In this document: positions 24,960 to 35,034 of the stretch, piece by piece
Layout of the letters: each line of letters starts with the position of its first letter
Numbering within the stretch: the stretch's first letter is position 1
NCBI RefSeq assembly: GCF_001487145.1
Contig: NZ_LN913016.1
Span: forward strand, 1,448,227 to 1,512,226
Length of the DNA stretch: 64,000 bases
Direction of reading: 5' to 3'
Source: Anaerococcus rubeinfantis
GTDB taxonomy: Bacteria > Bacillota > Clostridia > Tissierellales > Peptoniphilaceae
The notes under the pieces: generated by a model
The model's input: the letters and a program-made list of their open reading frames with translations, nothing else
Database searches by the model: none
What the model was told of the DNA's origin: nothing
Translations under genes and position numbers: made by a program

Positions 24960-26330
24960 TTATTTATCATCCATCGCCTTTCTTTCAGCTTCTTCTTCTG
25001 CTATAGTTTTCTTTGGCATTATTATATTTAGTAAGAAAACTACTAAAGTTGCTAAAACTACTGGTGAGGATGTAAATACCATTCTAAACCATTCTGGAAA
25101 TTGTGCTAAAGCATGATCACCTAATTGAACAATTCCCATACCAAGGGCTATTCCTAGTCCTACTATTGTTACATTTCTTGAACTCATTTCATCTGACATT
25201 ATCAGTTTCATTCCACTCATTGTAATTTGTGCAAAAACTGTAATAGTTGCTCCACCAATTACTGCCTGTGGAACTGATAGCATCAAAGCTCCAAATTTTG
25301 GAATAAATCCTGCAACAAGAATAAGGCTTGCTGTGATTGCAAAAACTTTTCTTGCAACAACTTTTGTAAGTGAAACTATTCCTACGTTTTGGCTGTAGGT
25401 TGCTGTTGGCATTCCACCTATCAATGCACCAATAACTGATGCTAATCCATTTGCTTTTATTCCTCCTTCAAGCTCATCTCCTGTTGGAACTCTATTAAGA
25501 CCTCCTGCTGTTGTTGAAGATAAATCTCCTACTGCTTGAATTGAATTTACAACAAACATTACTGACATTGTAATAACTGCATCGATTGGAAATTCTAATT
25601 TAAATGGCATTATTCTTGGTAAGGTTAGCCAAGCTGCTTCTTTTACGCCATCAAAATGAACTATTCCAAAAAATATTGATGCTACATATCCTACACCAAT
25701 TCCTATTAAAATTGCTGCAAGTTTTATAATTCCTTTTCCAAACATATTGCAGCAAAGTGTTACTGCTAAAGTTAAAAATGCTACACCCCAATAAACCAAA
25801 TCTCCTTGATTAGGATTTCCATTTCCTCCTGCCATATAATTTAAAGCAACAGAATAAAGGGAAAGTCCAATTGTCAATACTACAGTTCCTGAAACCATTG
25901 GTGGAAAATATTTATAAATTCTTTTTATATTCATTCCTACCACAAAGGCAACAAGACCACCGACTAATTGAGCTCCATAAACTGCTCCTATTCCATATTT
26001 TAATCCTATTGATGTCAAAACTGGAATATAAGCAAAACTAACTCCCATAATTACCGGAAGTTTTGCTCCTACTTTAAATACTGGGTATAATTGCAAAAGT
26101 GTTGCTATTGCGGCTACAAACATTCCAGCTTGAATCAAATAAACTGCATCTTGGCTTGATAGGGCAAATTCTGTATTTGCTAATTGTCCTGTAAGAACGA
26201 TTGCCGGAAGGGTATTACCTACTATCATTGCCAATAAGTGTTGGAGGGCAATTGGCAAGCTCCTTTTTAAACTGGGATTTGCATCCATATCAAACAAGGA
26301 CGTGTTTGTGTTTTTTTCTTTTTTTTCCAT
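24960..26330 (-). CDS. NCS2 purine permease (uracil-xanthine permease family), copy 1
   Basis: The 456-residue membrane transporter shares the family blocks of its neighbour: IALQHLLAMIVGNTLPAIVLTGQ, VNSIQAVGDLSSTTAGGLNRVP near 265, and GGMPTATYSQNVGIVSLTKVV. Likely substrates are xanthine or uric acid with a cation. ATG 26330 follows GGAGATG. It precedes copy 2 by about 100 bases and lies 207 bases downstream of ssnA beyond a strong hairpin, so the two permeases may form their own transcript. The two copies may differ in substrate. Confidence 0.9.
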   Translation of the reverse strand: MEKKEKNTNTSLFDMDANPSLKRSLPIALQHLLAMIVGNTLPAIVLTGQLANTEFALSSQDAVYLIQAGMFVAAIATLLQLYPVFKVGAKLPVIMGVSFAYIPVLTSIGLKYGIGAVYGAQLVGGLVAFVVGMNIKRIYKYFPPMVSGTVVLTIGLSLYSVALNYMAGGNGNPNQGDLVYWGVAFLTLAVTLCCNMFGKGIIKLAAILIGIGVGYVASIFFGIVHFDGVKEAAWLTLPRIMPFKLEFPIDAVITMSVMFVVNSIQAVGDLSSTTAGGLNRVPTGDELEGGIKANGLASVIGALIGGMPTATYSQNVGIVSLTKVVARKVFAITASLILVAGFIPKFGALMLSVPQAVIGGATITVFAQITMSGMKLIMSDEMSSRNVTIVGLGIALGMGIVQLGDHALAQFPEWFRMVFTSSPVVLATLVVFLLNIIMPKKTIAEEEAERKAMDDK

Positions 26331-26495
26331 CTCATCTCCTTTTTTTTGATATAAATTTTTTATATATCCTATATTAGAATTTTTTAAACTCCAATAATAT
26401 GATACATTTACTTATAATTTAAACAAATAAATTGATAAAAAAATTTTCCTTATATTTTTAAAATAAGTTCATAAAATATTTAAATAAGAATTTTA

Positions 26496-26535
26496 TTTAT
26501 TAAGCTAGTTTAAAAAAATAAACTAGCTTAATAAA
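26496..26535 (-). terminator. Strong hairpin after ssnA
   Basis: TTTATTAAGCTAGTTTA and its exact 17-bp complement TAAACTAGCTTAATAAA flank a 6-base loop, directly after the ssnA stop codon. It is probably the end of the ygfK-ssnA transcript. The U-run on the minus strand is imperfect. Confidence 0.7.
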
Positions 26536-26537
26536 TT

Positions 26538-27860
26538 TTAAAGATTTTTCCAAATTTTTGCAGCTCTTTGTCTTGAATCTGCGTGGATTTTTGCTTGGTC
26601 AACTCTTGTTATTACTTTATCTTTCATAACAAATTTTCCGTTGATTATTGTATCATTTACAAGTCTTCCTGTTAAACCGAAAAGGCTGTGTCCGCCCCAA
26701 TTATCTTTGTTGATTGGAGTGTATGGATCATAATTTATTGTAATTAAATCTGCATAGGCTCCCTTTTTAATTCTTCCTACTTCATTGTTTAGGAAGTGGG
26801 AAACTATATCAGGGTTATTTTTAAATTGCATTTCCAAGGTTTCTCCAAATCCTTTTGTAGGATCTTGAGTGTTGTGAGCTTGGATTATATTTGCAACTTT
26901 CATTGATTCAAACATATCGTTTGTATAGGCATCTGTTCCTATTCCTACTTTTAATCCTTTTTCAAAAAATCTATTTACTGGAGGAACTCCTACAGCATTG
27001 TTCATATTTGATTCTGGATTGAAAATTACTGGAGTATTATTTTTCTTTAATATATCCATTTCTCTTCCGTTTATATGAACACAGTGGATAGCAAGGGTAT
27101 TTTCGTTTATTATGCCAAAATCATTTAGTCTTTCTACAATTCTTTTGCCATATTTTCTTTGGCAATCCCATTGGTCCTCGATTCCTTCTGCAATGTGAAC
27201 ATGGAAACCATTATAAACTCCATCCATTGCATCGAGAGCTTTTTCTAATGATTCATCTGAAAGGGTAAATGATGCGTGAAGTCCAAATAATCCTCTTAGC
27301 ATATCATCATTTTCTTTTTGAGAATGTTTGATCCACTCTACGTTTTCTTTTATTTCCCTATCTCTAATTTCTTCTCCGTCACGATCTGAAAGCTCGTAGC
27401 AAAGATTTGTTCTAATTCCTACTTCTTTTGCTGCATCTGCAAGGGTAAAGAGGGAATTTTCTACAGAATTTGGTCCTGAATGGTGGTCAACTACTGTTGT
27501 CACTCCGTTTGCTATTGATTCCATATAAGTTGTTAGGGCATTTAATCTTACATCTTCTGTTGTAAGTTCCCTATCAAGAGTCCACCATTGATTTTCTAAA
27601 ACATTAAAGAAATTATCTGTTGGTTTTGAAAATGCCGCTCCTCTTGCGTAAGCTGAATAAATGTGTGAGTGAGCACATATCATTCCTGGCATAAGAAGTT
27701 TTCCTTTTAGATCAATTACTTCTTCATCAGGATATTTATTTAAAATATCCTGATTTTCTCCAACATCTTCTATTAATTTGTCCTTGATATAAACTGCGCC
27801 ATTTTCATAAAAATTATTGTTCTCATCGTTTGTAATTATTAGGCAATTTGATAATATCAT
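26538..27860 (-). CDS. ssnA: SsnA, putative aminohydrolase of the purine/selenium cluster
   Basis: The 440-residue amidohydrolase-superfamily enzyme has metal-binding AHSHIYSAYARG near residue 64, HVHIAEGIEDQ near 220, HCVHINGREMD near 245 and the catalytic-metal aspartate block GIGTDAYTNDMFE near 310. These are shared with guanine and chlorohydrolase deaminases. SsnA is a core member of the ygeXYW-ygfK-ssnA-hyuA-xdh cluster. It probably deaminates or opens a purine-derived ring in the cytosol; the true substrate is not established. It follows ygfK by 9 bases on the same transcript. Confidence 0.92.
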   Translation of the reverse strand: MILSNCLIITNDENNNFYENGAVYIKDKLIEDVGENQDILNKYPDEEVIDLKGKLLMPGMICAHSHIYSAYARGAAFSKPTDNFFNVLENQWWTLDRELTTEDVRLNALTTYMESIANGVTTVVDHHSGPNSVENSLFTLADAAKEVGIRTNLCYELSDRDGEEIRDREIKENVEWIKHSQKENDDMLRGLFGLHASFTLSDESLEKALDAMDGVYNGFHVHIAEGIEDQWDCQRKYGKRIVERLNDFGIINENTLAIHCVHINGREMDILKKNNTPVIFNPESNMNNAVGVPPVNRFFEKGLKVGIGTDAYTNDMFESMKVANIIQAHNTQDPTKGFGETLEMQFKNNPDIVSHFLNNEVGRIKKGAYADLITINYDPYTPINKDNWGGHSLFGLTGRLVNDTIINGKFVMKDKVITRVDQAKIHADSRQRAAKIWKNL

Positions 27861-27869
27861 CTTATCTCC

Positions 27870-30800
27870 TTATGAGTTTAAAATTTCTGTTGGCTTAATA
27901 TAATAAGCATAGTTTTCTTCGATTGCTTTTATTAATTTTGCCCTATTTTCTGACAAATCATCCAAGTTTTCTACTTCTATTACTTTGCCGTTTTCAAGTC
28001 TAACTAGATATTTATTACCATCTTTTAGGAAACCTGTATTTGTTGAATCATCAAAGTCTTCTTTTGTCCAAAATACTGTAAGTTTATCTTTGTAAGGACG
28101 TCCTGCGTGTGGACAGTAGAATCCACAGTTTCCACATTCGTTACACATTCCATCTAAATGGATTATTTGGTGAAGATTATCAAATCCTTCAACTTTTATA
28201 GCTACGTTTGCTCTGTTTGGACAAACTTCTGTACACATTTCACAGATTTGATCACATTTTAGGCATCTACAACCTTCGTTTTCGTTGTCGATTTTTTCTT
28301 GAAGTCTTCCTCTTTTTTCGTAAATAATTTTATTGTCTTCAAGTTTTTCAAATTTTTCGAAATCATTTTCTAGATTTTCTTTTGATAAGATATCAAGGCA
28401 AACTGCTTTAGCTTCTCCCATTGCTTTTACAATAGTGCTTGCTCCAGCTCTACAATCTCCAATTACATAAACATTATCAATATTTGTCTCGTAATTTTCT
28501 GTAGTTTTTACATTGCCCCAGTCATCTAGGTTAATATTATTTTCTTTGAAAGCACTTGTATCAACTCTTGCACCTGTTGCTCCAATTACTGTATCAAATT
28601 CAAGGTCAAGTTTTTCTCCTGTTGAATTTATTGATCTTCTTCCAGACTCATCAAATTCACCAAGTTCCATTTTTTCACATTTTAAAACTTTTCCATCATA
28701 TGCGTATGGGGCAACTAGTTCATAAATCTTGTGGCCTTCTTCTTTTACATCGTTTACTTCTTCTTGAGTTGCAGGCATGTAAGCTTCTGTTCTTCTGTAA
28801 ACTAAAGCTACGCTTTCAACTCCGTCAAGTCTTGCTGCAGTTCTTGTACAATCCATAGCTACATCTCCTGCACCTACAACTGCAACTTTTTTACCAACAT
28901 TTGCCTTGCCATTCATTCTTACATCCCATAAGAAATCAAGAGCATCAAGGATATTTTCGCTTCCTTCTTTTACTGGAGATCTTCCTTTCTCCCAAGCACC
29001 TGTGGCAGCAATTATATAATCATAATCTTTTTTCAATTCTTCGTAAGATTCTTTTACTTCAGAATCAAAAACAAATTTTACACCTTGTTTTACAGCAATT
29101 TGGTAATCTCTTTCGATTTGTTCGTCAGAAATTCTAAACTCTGGAATAACGTGGCTTACAATTCCGTAAGGTTTTGATAATTTTTCTCTTACTGTAACAT
29201 CCATTCCATTTCTTCTTAAATATGATGCTGCAGCAATTCCACCAGGACCTGCTCCTATAACAAGAACTTTTTTGTCTGATTTTAAATCTACTTCTTTTAT
29301 ATTTTCTAAATATTTTTCTTGAGCCTTGTTAGCAGCTATTAGTTTCATTTCTCTAATTTGAAGGCTCTTTTCGTAGTCAACTCTTGTACAATGATCTTGA
29401 CAATAATGAGCACAAAGTTCTCCCAAAATTGTTGGAGCTGTATTATCCATAGCAATAACTTCAATTGCCTTATCATATTCTCCATTTGCAACTAATTTTA
29501 AATATTCAGGAATTTGTTGTTCAATTGGACATCCTCCATCCTTACAAGGAGCTTTGTAGCAATCTGTAAGTGGAAGAGGTGAATTTGTTTTTCTTGATCC
29601 AACTTTTTCTCTATATAATTTATTATTAACCCATTCGCTTATGGTCTTATCTCTAAGTTTTATAGTTTTTTCAACATCAACATCGTGAACTTTATCACTT
29701 AATAAATCTTCAGTTTCTTTTGCCAATTGGTTAAATCTTAAATATCCACCTGGTTTAAGAATTGTTGTTGCAACTGTTATTGGTTGGCCCAAGGCTTCAA
29801 AAATTTCTTTAATATTTTTAGCATCAGCCCCACCAGAATATGACATTGGAAGTTTTCCATCAAATTTTTCTGAAAGCATAGCTGCCATAGAAACTGTTAG
29901 TGGAAGAAGAGATCTTCCTGACATATACATTTCCTCAGCTGGAAGTTCATTTCTTTTTACATCAACTGGGAAAGTATTTGTAAGTTTTACACCAAAAGCA
30001 AGGTCATTTTTCTTTGCAAGATCTAATAATCTTTCAATCATAACAACCGCATCTTCATATTGAAGGTCGTTTTTAAAGTGGTGGTCTGTAAAAGAAATAT
30101 AATCAAAGCCCATATCATCAAGGGTTTTTCTTGCATATTCATATCCTAACATTGTAGGGTTACATTTAATAAATGTAGACATTTTTTTATCGTCTATTAA
30201 ATAAGATGCAATTTTTTCAATTTCTTCTGCAGGACAACCGTGGAGGGTTGAAAGAGTTATAGAGTCACAAACATTTGTGCTAATATTTTCTATGTCATCC
30301 TTATTGAAGTTTGAAAATTTATCAATATTTTCTTCAAGATATGCTTTACATTCTTTAAATACATCAGTATCCTCAGCATTTCTTAAATTTTCAATGTATG
30401 TATCAACTTTTTCAGATTTTATTCCTTCAAGGTCATAACCTACTGACATATTGTAGGCAAAATCTTTTTTATCAGAAAGATTTAGCTCTTTTGCCAAGGC
30501 AATAATTGCAAAATATGCTTTTACATATTCGTCATAAGCCTCTTTTACTGTAAGCTCTGTTGACCATTCACAGTTATAGCACTCATCTTCTGAGTTTATA
30601 CATGGTTTTGCAACAGCCTTTTGTATATCTTCACCGTCAAGTTTTTGAACTGTTTTTAGCTCAATAAATCTTGCTCCTGTTAGGTATGAAACAAGAATAT
30701 TTTGGGCAAGTTGAGATTGAGGACCTGCTGCAGGACCAACTGCTGATGAGATCTCATCGCCAAAAACTGTTTTTAGCATTTTTCCAGATTCATTTTTGTA

Positions 30801-30905
30801 GAATTTTTCTTTTTTAATTCCAAAAATAGAACCTTCGTTCTTATATTCTTCCAAAGCCCAATCAATTAGGTCTTTAAAAGGTATAGGTCTCATAAATTCA
30901 CTCAT
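27870..30905 (-). CDS. ygfK: YgfK, putative selenate reductase-type Fe-S flavoprotein
   Basis: This 1011-residue multidomain oxidoreductase starts with an N-terminal dihydropyrimidine-dehydrogenase-like barrel (about 1-430). An Fe-S-binding helical domain follows with CKDGGCPIEQQIPEY and the LCAHYCQDHC cysteines. Then come FAD- and NAD-binding Rossmann folds (VLVIGAGPGGIAAASYLRRNG near 550 and VAVVGAGDVAMDCTRTAARL near 675). The C-terminal Fe-S domain has CRCLKCDQICEMCTEVCPN and CNECGNCGFYCPH. The architecture resembles glutamate synthase small subunit/DPYD chains. It is a likely electron partner for the molybdenum hydroxylases in anaerobic purine use; 'selenate reductase' is only a historical label. 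A structured 200-base leader precedes it. Confidence 0.93.
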   Translation of the reverse strand: MSEFMRPIPFKDLIDWALEEYKNEGSIFGIKKEKFYKNESGKMLKTVFGDEISSAVGPAAGPQSQLAQNILVSYLTGARFIELKTVQKLDGEDIQKAVAKPCINSEDECYNCEWSTELTVKEAYDEYVKAYFAIIALAKELNLSDKKDFAYNMSVGYDLEGIKSEKVDTYIENLRNAEDTDVFKECKAYLEENIDKFSNFNKDDIENISTNVCDSITLSTLHGCPAEEIEKIASYLIDDKKMSTFIKCNPTMLGYEYARKTLDDMGFDYISFTDHHFKNDLQYEDAVVMIERLLDLAKKNDLAFGVKLTNTFPVDVKRNELPAEEMYMSGRSLLPLTVSMAAMLSEKFDGKLPMSYSGGADAKNIKEIFEALGQPITVATTILKPGGYLRFNQLAKETEDLLSDKVHDVDVEKTIKLRDKTISEWVNNKLYREKVGSRKTNSPLPLTDCYKAPCKDGGCPIEQQIPEYLKLVANGEYDKAIEVIAMDNTAPTILGELCAHYCQDHCTRVDYEKSLQIREMKLIAANKAQEKYLENIKEVDLKSDKKVLVIGAGPGGIAAASYLRRNGMDVTVREKLSKPYGIVSHVIPEFRISDEQIERDYQIAVKQGVKFVFDSEVKESYEELKKDYDYIIAATGAWEKGRSPVKEGSENILDALDFLWDVRMNGKANVGKKVAVVGAGDVAMDCTRTAARLDGVESVALVYRRTEAYMPATQEEVNDVKEEGHKIYELVAPYAYDGKVLKCEKMELGEFDESGRRSINSTGEKLDLEFDTVIGATGARVDTSAFKENNINLDDWGNVKTTENYETNIDNVYVIGDCRAGASTIVKAMGEAKAVCLDILSKENLENDFEKFEKLEDNKIIYEKRGRLQEKIDNENEGCRCLKCDQICEMCTEVCPNRANVAIKVEGFDNLHQIIHLDGMCNECGNCGFYCPHAGRPYKDKLTVFWTKEDFDDSTNTGFLKDGNKYLVRLENGKVIEVENLDDLSENRAKLIKAIEENYAYYIKPTEILNS

Positions 30906-30987
30906 TTTTTACTCCTTTTATGGTTTTTTATTTAACGATTGATTATAATAGCGTTTTCTCGCCTTATAATTTTTTTATAAAAAATTT

Positions 30988-31020
30988 TAAAGATGAGGGT
31001 AGGAGAACTTCCCTCTCTTT
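30988..31020 (-). promoter_or_regulatory. Terminator-like hairpin in the ygfK leader
   Basis: On the minus strand AAAGAGAGGG pairs with CCCTCATCTTT, with an inner GGAAGTTCTCC, and AAAATTTTTT follows. It lies about 80 bases before the ygfK start and downstream of a second hairpin, so it could be an attenuator. Confidence 0.45.
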
Positions 31021-31047
31021 TAATTTTAATATATTTTCTTAAAAATC

Positions 31048-31076
31048 GAGCCTTCCGCCAAATGTGCAAATGGCTC
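31048..31076 (-). promoter_or_regulatory. GAGCC/GGCTC stem in the ygfK leader
   Basis: GAGCC and GGCTC close a 19-base interior that contains CATTTGCACATTTGGCGGAA. It is one of the few GC-rich islands in the leader. It does not fit the guanine, xanthine or molybdenum-cofactor riboswitch patterns I know, and is marked only as a structured leader element. Confidence 0.4.
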
Positions 31077-31117
31077 ATTAAAATTAAATTTTAGAAAATA
31101 ATTTAAGCTATAAATCA

Positions 31118-31145
31118 TTTATATAAAGTTATAAATTTATATCAA
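31118..31145 (-). promoter_or_regulatory. Candidate promoter of ygfK-ssnA
   Basis: TTGATA (31145-31140) and TATAAA (31123-31118) are spaced by 16 bp on the minus strand. The -35 lies within the 3' arm of the ygeY terminator. It would give a leader of about 200 nt. Confidence 0.45.
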
Positions 31146-31169
31146 GAAAGGACTAGCCTTTCTTGATAT
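31139..31169 (-). terminator. Terminator after ygeY
   Basis: ATATCAAGAAAGG and CCTTTCTTGATAT form a perfect 13-bp stem with a 5-base loop, ten bases after the ygeY stop. It separates ygeX-ygeW-ygeY from ygfK-ssnA. Confidence 0.8.
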
Positions 31170-31178
31170 TATTTAAAA

Positions 31179-32498
31179 TTATTTTATATATTCAAGTGGA
31201 AGAACTGCGTATGTTGCTGCACAAGTTACTAAATCTTGTTTGAATGTAACTTCGTTTGGAGCGTGAGCTTGGTCTTCTGCTCCTGGTCCAAATCCTATTA
31301 CTGGGATATTGTGTCTTCCCATTATTGCAACACCGTTTGTTGAGAATGTCCATTTATCTGTTAATGGTAAATTCTTTCTCTTTTCAATTTCTTTTTCTAC
31401 ATTTGGTGCAATTCTCTTATCACCATAAAGACCCTTATAAGCTCTTTCTAATGCTGTTGTTACTTCGTGATCTTCTGGAATTACCCATGTTGGGAAGTAG
31501 CATTCTTGTTTTTTGCTTAGGCCTGTCCATGATGGTCTTTCGTAATCATACATTGTAACTTTTGCACCGAATTTTTTAGCTGATGGTAGGTCTTCAATTT
31601 CTTTTATACAAGATTCCCAAGTTTCTCCAGCTGTCATTCTTCTATCAAGTGAGATTGCACATGAATCTGCAACTGCACATCTTGATGGTGAAGTAAAGAA
31701 GATTTGACTTGTTGTAACTGTTCCACGTCCTAAGAAGTTTGCTTCTTTGTAGTCTGGGTTGTATTTTTCGTCAAGCATTTTTACAAGACCCTTGATTTCT
31801 ACTGAATCATCTGCTGGGTTTTCGTTTAGTTGTTCGATTTCGTTAAGGATTTTTGCCATTTTATAAATTGCGTTGTCTCCTCTTTCTGGAGCTGAACCGT
31901 GGCATGAAACTCCTTCAACTTCTACACGAATTTCCATTCTTCCTCTTTGTCCTCTGTAGATTCCACCATCTGTTGGTTCTGTTGAAACTACAAAGTCAGG
32001 TTTTATTCCTTCATCTTCAATCATATATAACCAGCAGTTTCCGTCACAGTCTTCTTCTTGAACTGTTCCTGTAACTAAAACTCTAAATTTATCGTTTAAA
32101 AATCCTAAATCTTTCATGATTTTTGCACCATAAACTGCTGATACAATTCCGCCTAATTGGTCAGAACCACCACGTCCACCTATAAGATTTTCATCTTCAA
32201 ATCCTTCGTATGGATCGAATTCCCAATTTTCTCTATTTCCGATTCCTACTGTATCGATATGAGCATCGAAAGCGATTTGTTTTTCGCCTGTACCCATTTC
32301 TCCAAGTACGTTTCCTTGACCATCAATCCAAGCCTTATCAAAGCCTACTTTTTCCATTTCTTCTTTGATTCTTTTTGCTTTTGGTCCTTCTTCACAAGAT
32401 TCACCGTGTTTTAGGATTAAATCTCTCAAGAAAGCGTTCATATCTTCTGAATATTTTTGTGCAGTTTCTTTTACTAAATCATAATTAATTTCTGTCAT
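31179..32498 (-). CDS. ygeY: YgeY, M20-family selenium-metabolism-linked hydrolase
   Basis: The 439-residue M20 metallohydrolase has metal ligands in [12 protein letters not shown] (His80, Asp82), [10 protein letters not shown] and the catalytic glutamate pair in [12 protein letters not shown] near 150. The C-terminus has [18 protein letters not shown]. It belongs to the YgeY subgroup that always accompanies ygeX/ygeW. It probably hydrolyses an N-acyl or carbamoyl-diamino acid between ring opening and YgeX (inference). ATG 32498 follows AAGGAG. It is the last gene of a three-gene operon. Confidence 0.92.
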   Translation of the reverse strand: MTEINYDLVKETAQKYSEDMNAFLRDLILKHGESCEEGPKAKRIKEEMEKVGFDKAWIDGQGNVLGEMGTGEKQIAFDAHIDTVGIGNRENWEFDPYEGFEDENLIGGRGGSDQLGGIVSAVYGAKIMKDLGFLNDKFRVLVTGTVQEEDCDGNCWLYMIEDEGIKPDFVVSTEPTDGGIYRGQRGRMEIRVEVEGVSCHGSAPERGDNAIYKMAKILNEIEQLNENPADDSVEIKGLVKMLDEKYNPDYKEANFLGRGTVTTSQIFFTSPSRCAVADSCAISLDRRMTAGETWESCIKEIEDLPSAKKFGAKVTMYDYERPSWTGLSKKQECYFPTWVIPEDHEVTTALERAYKGLYGDKRIAPNVEKEIEKRKNLPLTDKWTFSTNGVAIMGRHNIPVIGFGPGAEDQAHAPNEVTFKQDLVTCAATYAVLPLEYIK

Positions 32499-32526
32499 TT
32501 AAATCTCCTTTTAAAATTTAAAATTC

Positions 32527-33741
32527 TTATTTATTTTCGTCTTCTTTGTCAACTAATCTTTCTTTGTTAGCTTCAATTAATTTTTCAATTGTAGCTTTAG
32601 GATCTTTAACTTTTTGTAAGAAGATCATTGCAGCAATTATATATGGTTTAAAGCTTGCTTCTTTATAAAGTGGATCTCTATATCTATCAAATACAGATTC
32701 ATCAACTTCTCCATCTTCACATGAAAGTCCTGTTATATCTGCTGGAAGACAGTGCATGTATAGAGCTTTTCCGTCTTTTGTAAGTTTCATCATATCTTCT
32801 GTACAAGCCCAGTCCATGTGTTCTTTATTTTGTTCAAGAAGTCTTTGTTCAAGTTCATCAATTCCTTTTTGATCTCCTTTTGCATAAAGATCTGTTCTTT
32901 CTTCCATAGCTGCAAATGGAGCCCAAGATTTTGGATAAACTATATCAGCATCTTTGAAAGCTTCTTCCATTGAATTTGTTTTTGTAAAGCTTCCGCCGTA
33001 TTTTTTAGCATTTTCTTCTGCGATTTCTTCAACTTCTGGCATTATTTCATATCCTTCTGGATGAGCTAAAACTACATCCATTCCAAATCTTGTAAATAAA
33101 CCTGAAATTCCTTGTGGAACTGAAAGTGGTTTACCATAAGATGGAGAATAAGCCCAAGTCATAGCAACTTTTTTGCCTTTAAGATTTTCAATTCCACCAA
33201 ATTCGTGGATAACGTGAAGTAAATCTGCCATAGCTTGAGTTGGATGGTCAATATCGCATTGAAGATTTACAAGGTGTGGTCTTTGTTCAAGAACGCCGTG
33301 ATCATATCCTTCTTGTACATATTCAGCAAAGTCTTTCATATATTTGTAGCCTTTACCTATATACATATCATCTCTTATTCCAACTGTATCAGCCATAAAT
33401 GAAATCATGTTAGCTGTTTCTTTTACAGTTTCGCCGTGAGCTTGTTGTGATTTTCCTTCGTCTAAGTCTTGAACTTCAAGTCCTAGCATATTTGCAGCTG
33501 ATGCGTATGAAAATCTTGTTCTTGTTGAGTTATCTCTAAATAATGAAATAGCAAGTCCTGAGTCAAAGATTTTTGGAGAAATATTTTTTTCTCTCATAGC
33601 TCTTAATGTATCAGCAACTGTAAATATTGCTTCAAGTTCGTCTTGTGATTTATCCCATGTGTGGAAAAAATCATCGTGGTATAAGTTTTCAAAATCTAAG
33701 CTTTCTAATTTTTCTAATAATTTGTTGATATCTTGTGTCAT
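32527..33741 (-). CDS. ygeW: YgeW, knotted carbamoyltransferase
   Basis: The 404-residue member of the aspartate/ornithine transcarbamylase superfamily has the carbamoyl-phosphate motif STRTR at residues 72-76 and HLVNLQCDIDHPTQAMADLLH near 210. HCLPADITG lies near 335 and is typical of the knotted, N-acetylornithine-carbamoylase-like group. The YgeW substrate is not known. By analogy with catabolic carbamoylases it could make carbamoyl phosphate from a ureido intermediate, allowing ATP formation if a carbamate kinase exists elsewhere. It starts 17 bases after ygeX and lies 29 bases before ygeY. Confidence 0.93.
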   Translation of the reverse strand: MTQDINKLLEKLESLDFENLYHDDFFHTWDKSQDELEAIFTVADTLRAMREKNISPKIFDSGLAISLFRDNSTRTRFSYASAANMLGLEVQDLDEGKSQQAHGETVKETANMISFMADTVGIRDDMYIGKGYKYMKDFAEYVQEGYDHGVLEQRPHLVNLQCDIDHPTQAMADLLHVIHEFGGIENLKGKKVAMTWAYSPSYGKPLSVPQGISGLFTRFGMDVVLAHPEGYEIMPEVEEIAEENAKKYGGSFTKTNSMEEAFKDADIVYPKSWAPFAAMEERTDLYAKGDQKGIDELEQRLLEQNKEHMDWACTEDMMKLTKDGKALYMHCLPADITGLSCEDGEVDESVFDRYRDPLYKEASFKPYIIAAMIFLQKVKDPKATIEKLIEANKERLVDKEDENK

Positions 33742-33757
33742 TTATTTCTCCTTTTTA

Positions 33758-35002
33758 TTATCTTATTATTTTTTTATATTCAAATTTTTCATCGTTTGTA
33801 TAATATCCATCCCAAACTACTTTTCTATAGTGTTCGAAGTCTGTATCGCCTTCTGTTGAGATAAATAATATTACTGAATTTTCATCTAATTGTAATTTTT
33901 CTTTTATATCTTTTAAATCTTCTCTTTGTAAGATTTCACTAATAGCTCCAAGTGTAGCTGCTCCAGATTCTCCAGAAATAACTCTTTCGTCATCTCCGAT
34001 TGGATTTCCTAAAATTCTCATTCCTCTTGCAGCTGAGCTGTCTGGAACTGATAAAAATGCATCAACATAAGATTTTAAAATTGGATATCCTACTGTTACA
34101 GGTTCCCCACAAGCAAGGCCTGCCATGATTGTGTTCATTTCACCTTCAACATTGTGGATTTTACCGTCATTTATTTTTGCTGTTAGATAGTTACAATTTG
34201 CTTTTTCTGGTTCTATGAGTCCTATAAAAGGTTTTTCACTTCCCTTGTATTCATCTGAGAAAAATCCTGTTACTCCTGTTGCAAAAGATCCTACTCCTGC
34301 TTGTAAAAAGATGTGAGTTGGTTTTTTTCCTACTTCTTTTAATTGGTCATAAGCTTCCATAGCAAGTGTTGAATAGCCTTGGATAATCCATGTTGGAATT
34401 TCCTCGTATCCTTCCCATGCTGTATCTTGTACCATTATATAGCCTTTTTCTTCAGCATATTTGTTGGCAAGTCTTACGCAAGCATCGTAGTTTAAGCCTT
34501 CCATGATGTCACATTTTGCTCCAGTTTTTCTGATATTATCTCTTCTTTCAAGAGCTGATCCATCTGGCATCAAAACTACACAATCTTGTTCTAATTGTTG
34601 ACTTGTCCAAGCAACTCCTCTACCGTGATTTCCGTCTGTTGCTGTTATAAAAGTTACCTTGCCTAATTTTTCTTTGATTTCAGGTGAAATCAATTTCTCG
34701 TATGGTAAGTCTTCCAAGTCCATATCAAGTTTTTGGGCTATGTATTTTGCCATAGCATAAGATCCTCCCAAAACTTTAAAAGCATTGAGACCAAATCTTA
34801 ATGATTCATCTTTGACAAAAATATCCTCAACACCAAATAAATCTGCAAGATTGTTTAATCTTTTTAAAGGTGTTACAGAATATTGGGGAAAGCTCGCGTG
34901 AAATTTTTGAGCTTTTGAAGATTCTTCCTCATTAATAAAACTTAAATCAGCTAAATCTTCCAAATTTCTTTCGTTTAAAACTATATTAAAACTCTCTTTC
35001 AA
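33758..35002 (-). CDS. ygeX: YgeX, 2,3-diaminopropionate ammonia-lyase
   Basis: The 414-residue fold-type II PLP enzyme converts 2,3-diaminopropionate to pyruvate plus two ammonia. The PLP lysine is Lys76 in VKDESLRFGLNAFKVLGG, the family signature. ATDGNHGRGVAW follows near 120, and a glycine loop (QAGVGSFATGV) near 236. The start codon is TTG at 35002, seven bases after AAGGAG; no ATG fits. It is the first gene of ygeX-ygeW-ygeY and would deliver carbon from purine breakdown to pyruvate. Its TATAAT (35035-35040) has no well-spaced -35. Confidence 0.94.
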   Translation of the reverse strand: MKESFNIVLNERNLEDLADLSFINEEESSKAQKFHASFPQYSVTPLKRLNNLADLFGVEDIFVKDESLRFGLNAFKVLGGSYAMAKYIAQKLDMDLEDLPYEKLISPEIKEKLGKVTFITATDGNHGRGVAWTSQQLEQDCVVLMPDGSALERRDNIRKTGAKCDIMEGLNYDACVRLANKYAEEKGYIMVQDTAWEGYEEIPTWIIQGYSTLAMEAYDQLKEVGKKPTHIFLQAGVGSFATGVTGFFSDEYKGSEKPFIGLIEPEKANCNYLTAKINDGKIHNVEGEMNTIMAGLACGEPVTVGYPILKSYVDAFLSVPDSSAARGMRILGNPIGDDERVISGESGAATLGAISEILQREDLKDIKEKLQLDENSVILFISTEGDTDFEHYRKVVWDGYYTNDEKFEYKKIIR

Positions 35003-35034
35003 TCTTTTTTCTCCTTTCTAGAACTGCTTCTGGT

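Noticed and set aside
31048-31076. Known purine or xanthine riboswitch in the ygfK leader
   Set aside because: The GTTTCTACC and CCNTAAA purine-aptamer words are absent and no known class fits by eye, so it was kept only as a structured leader.
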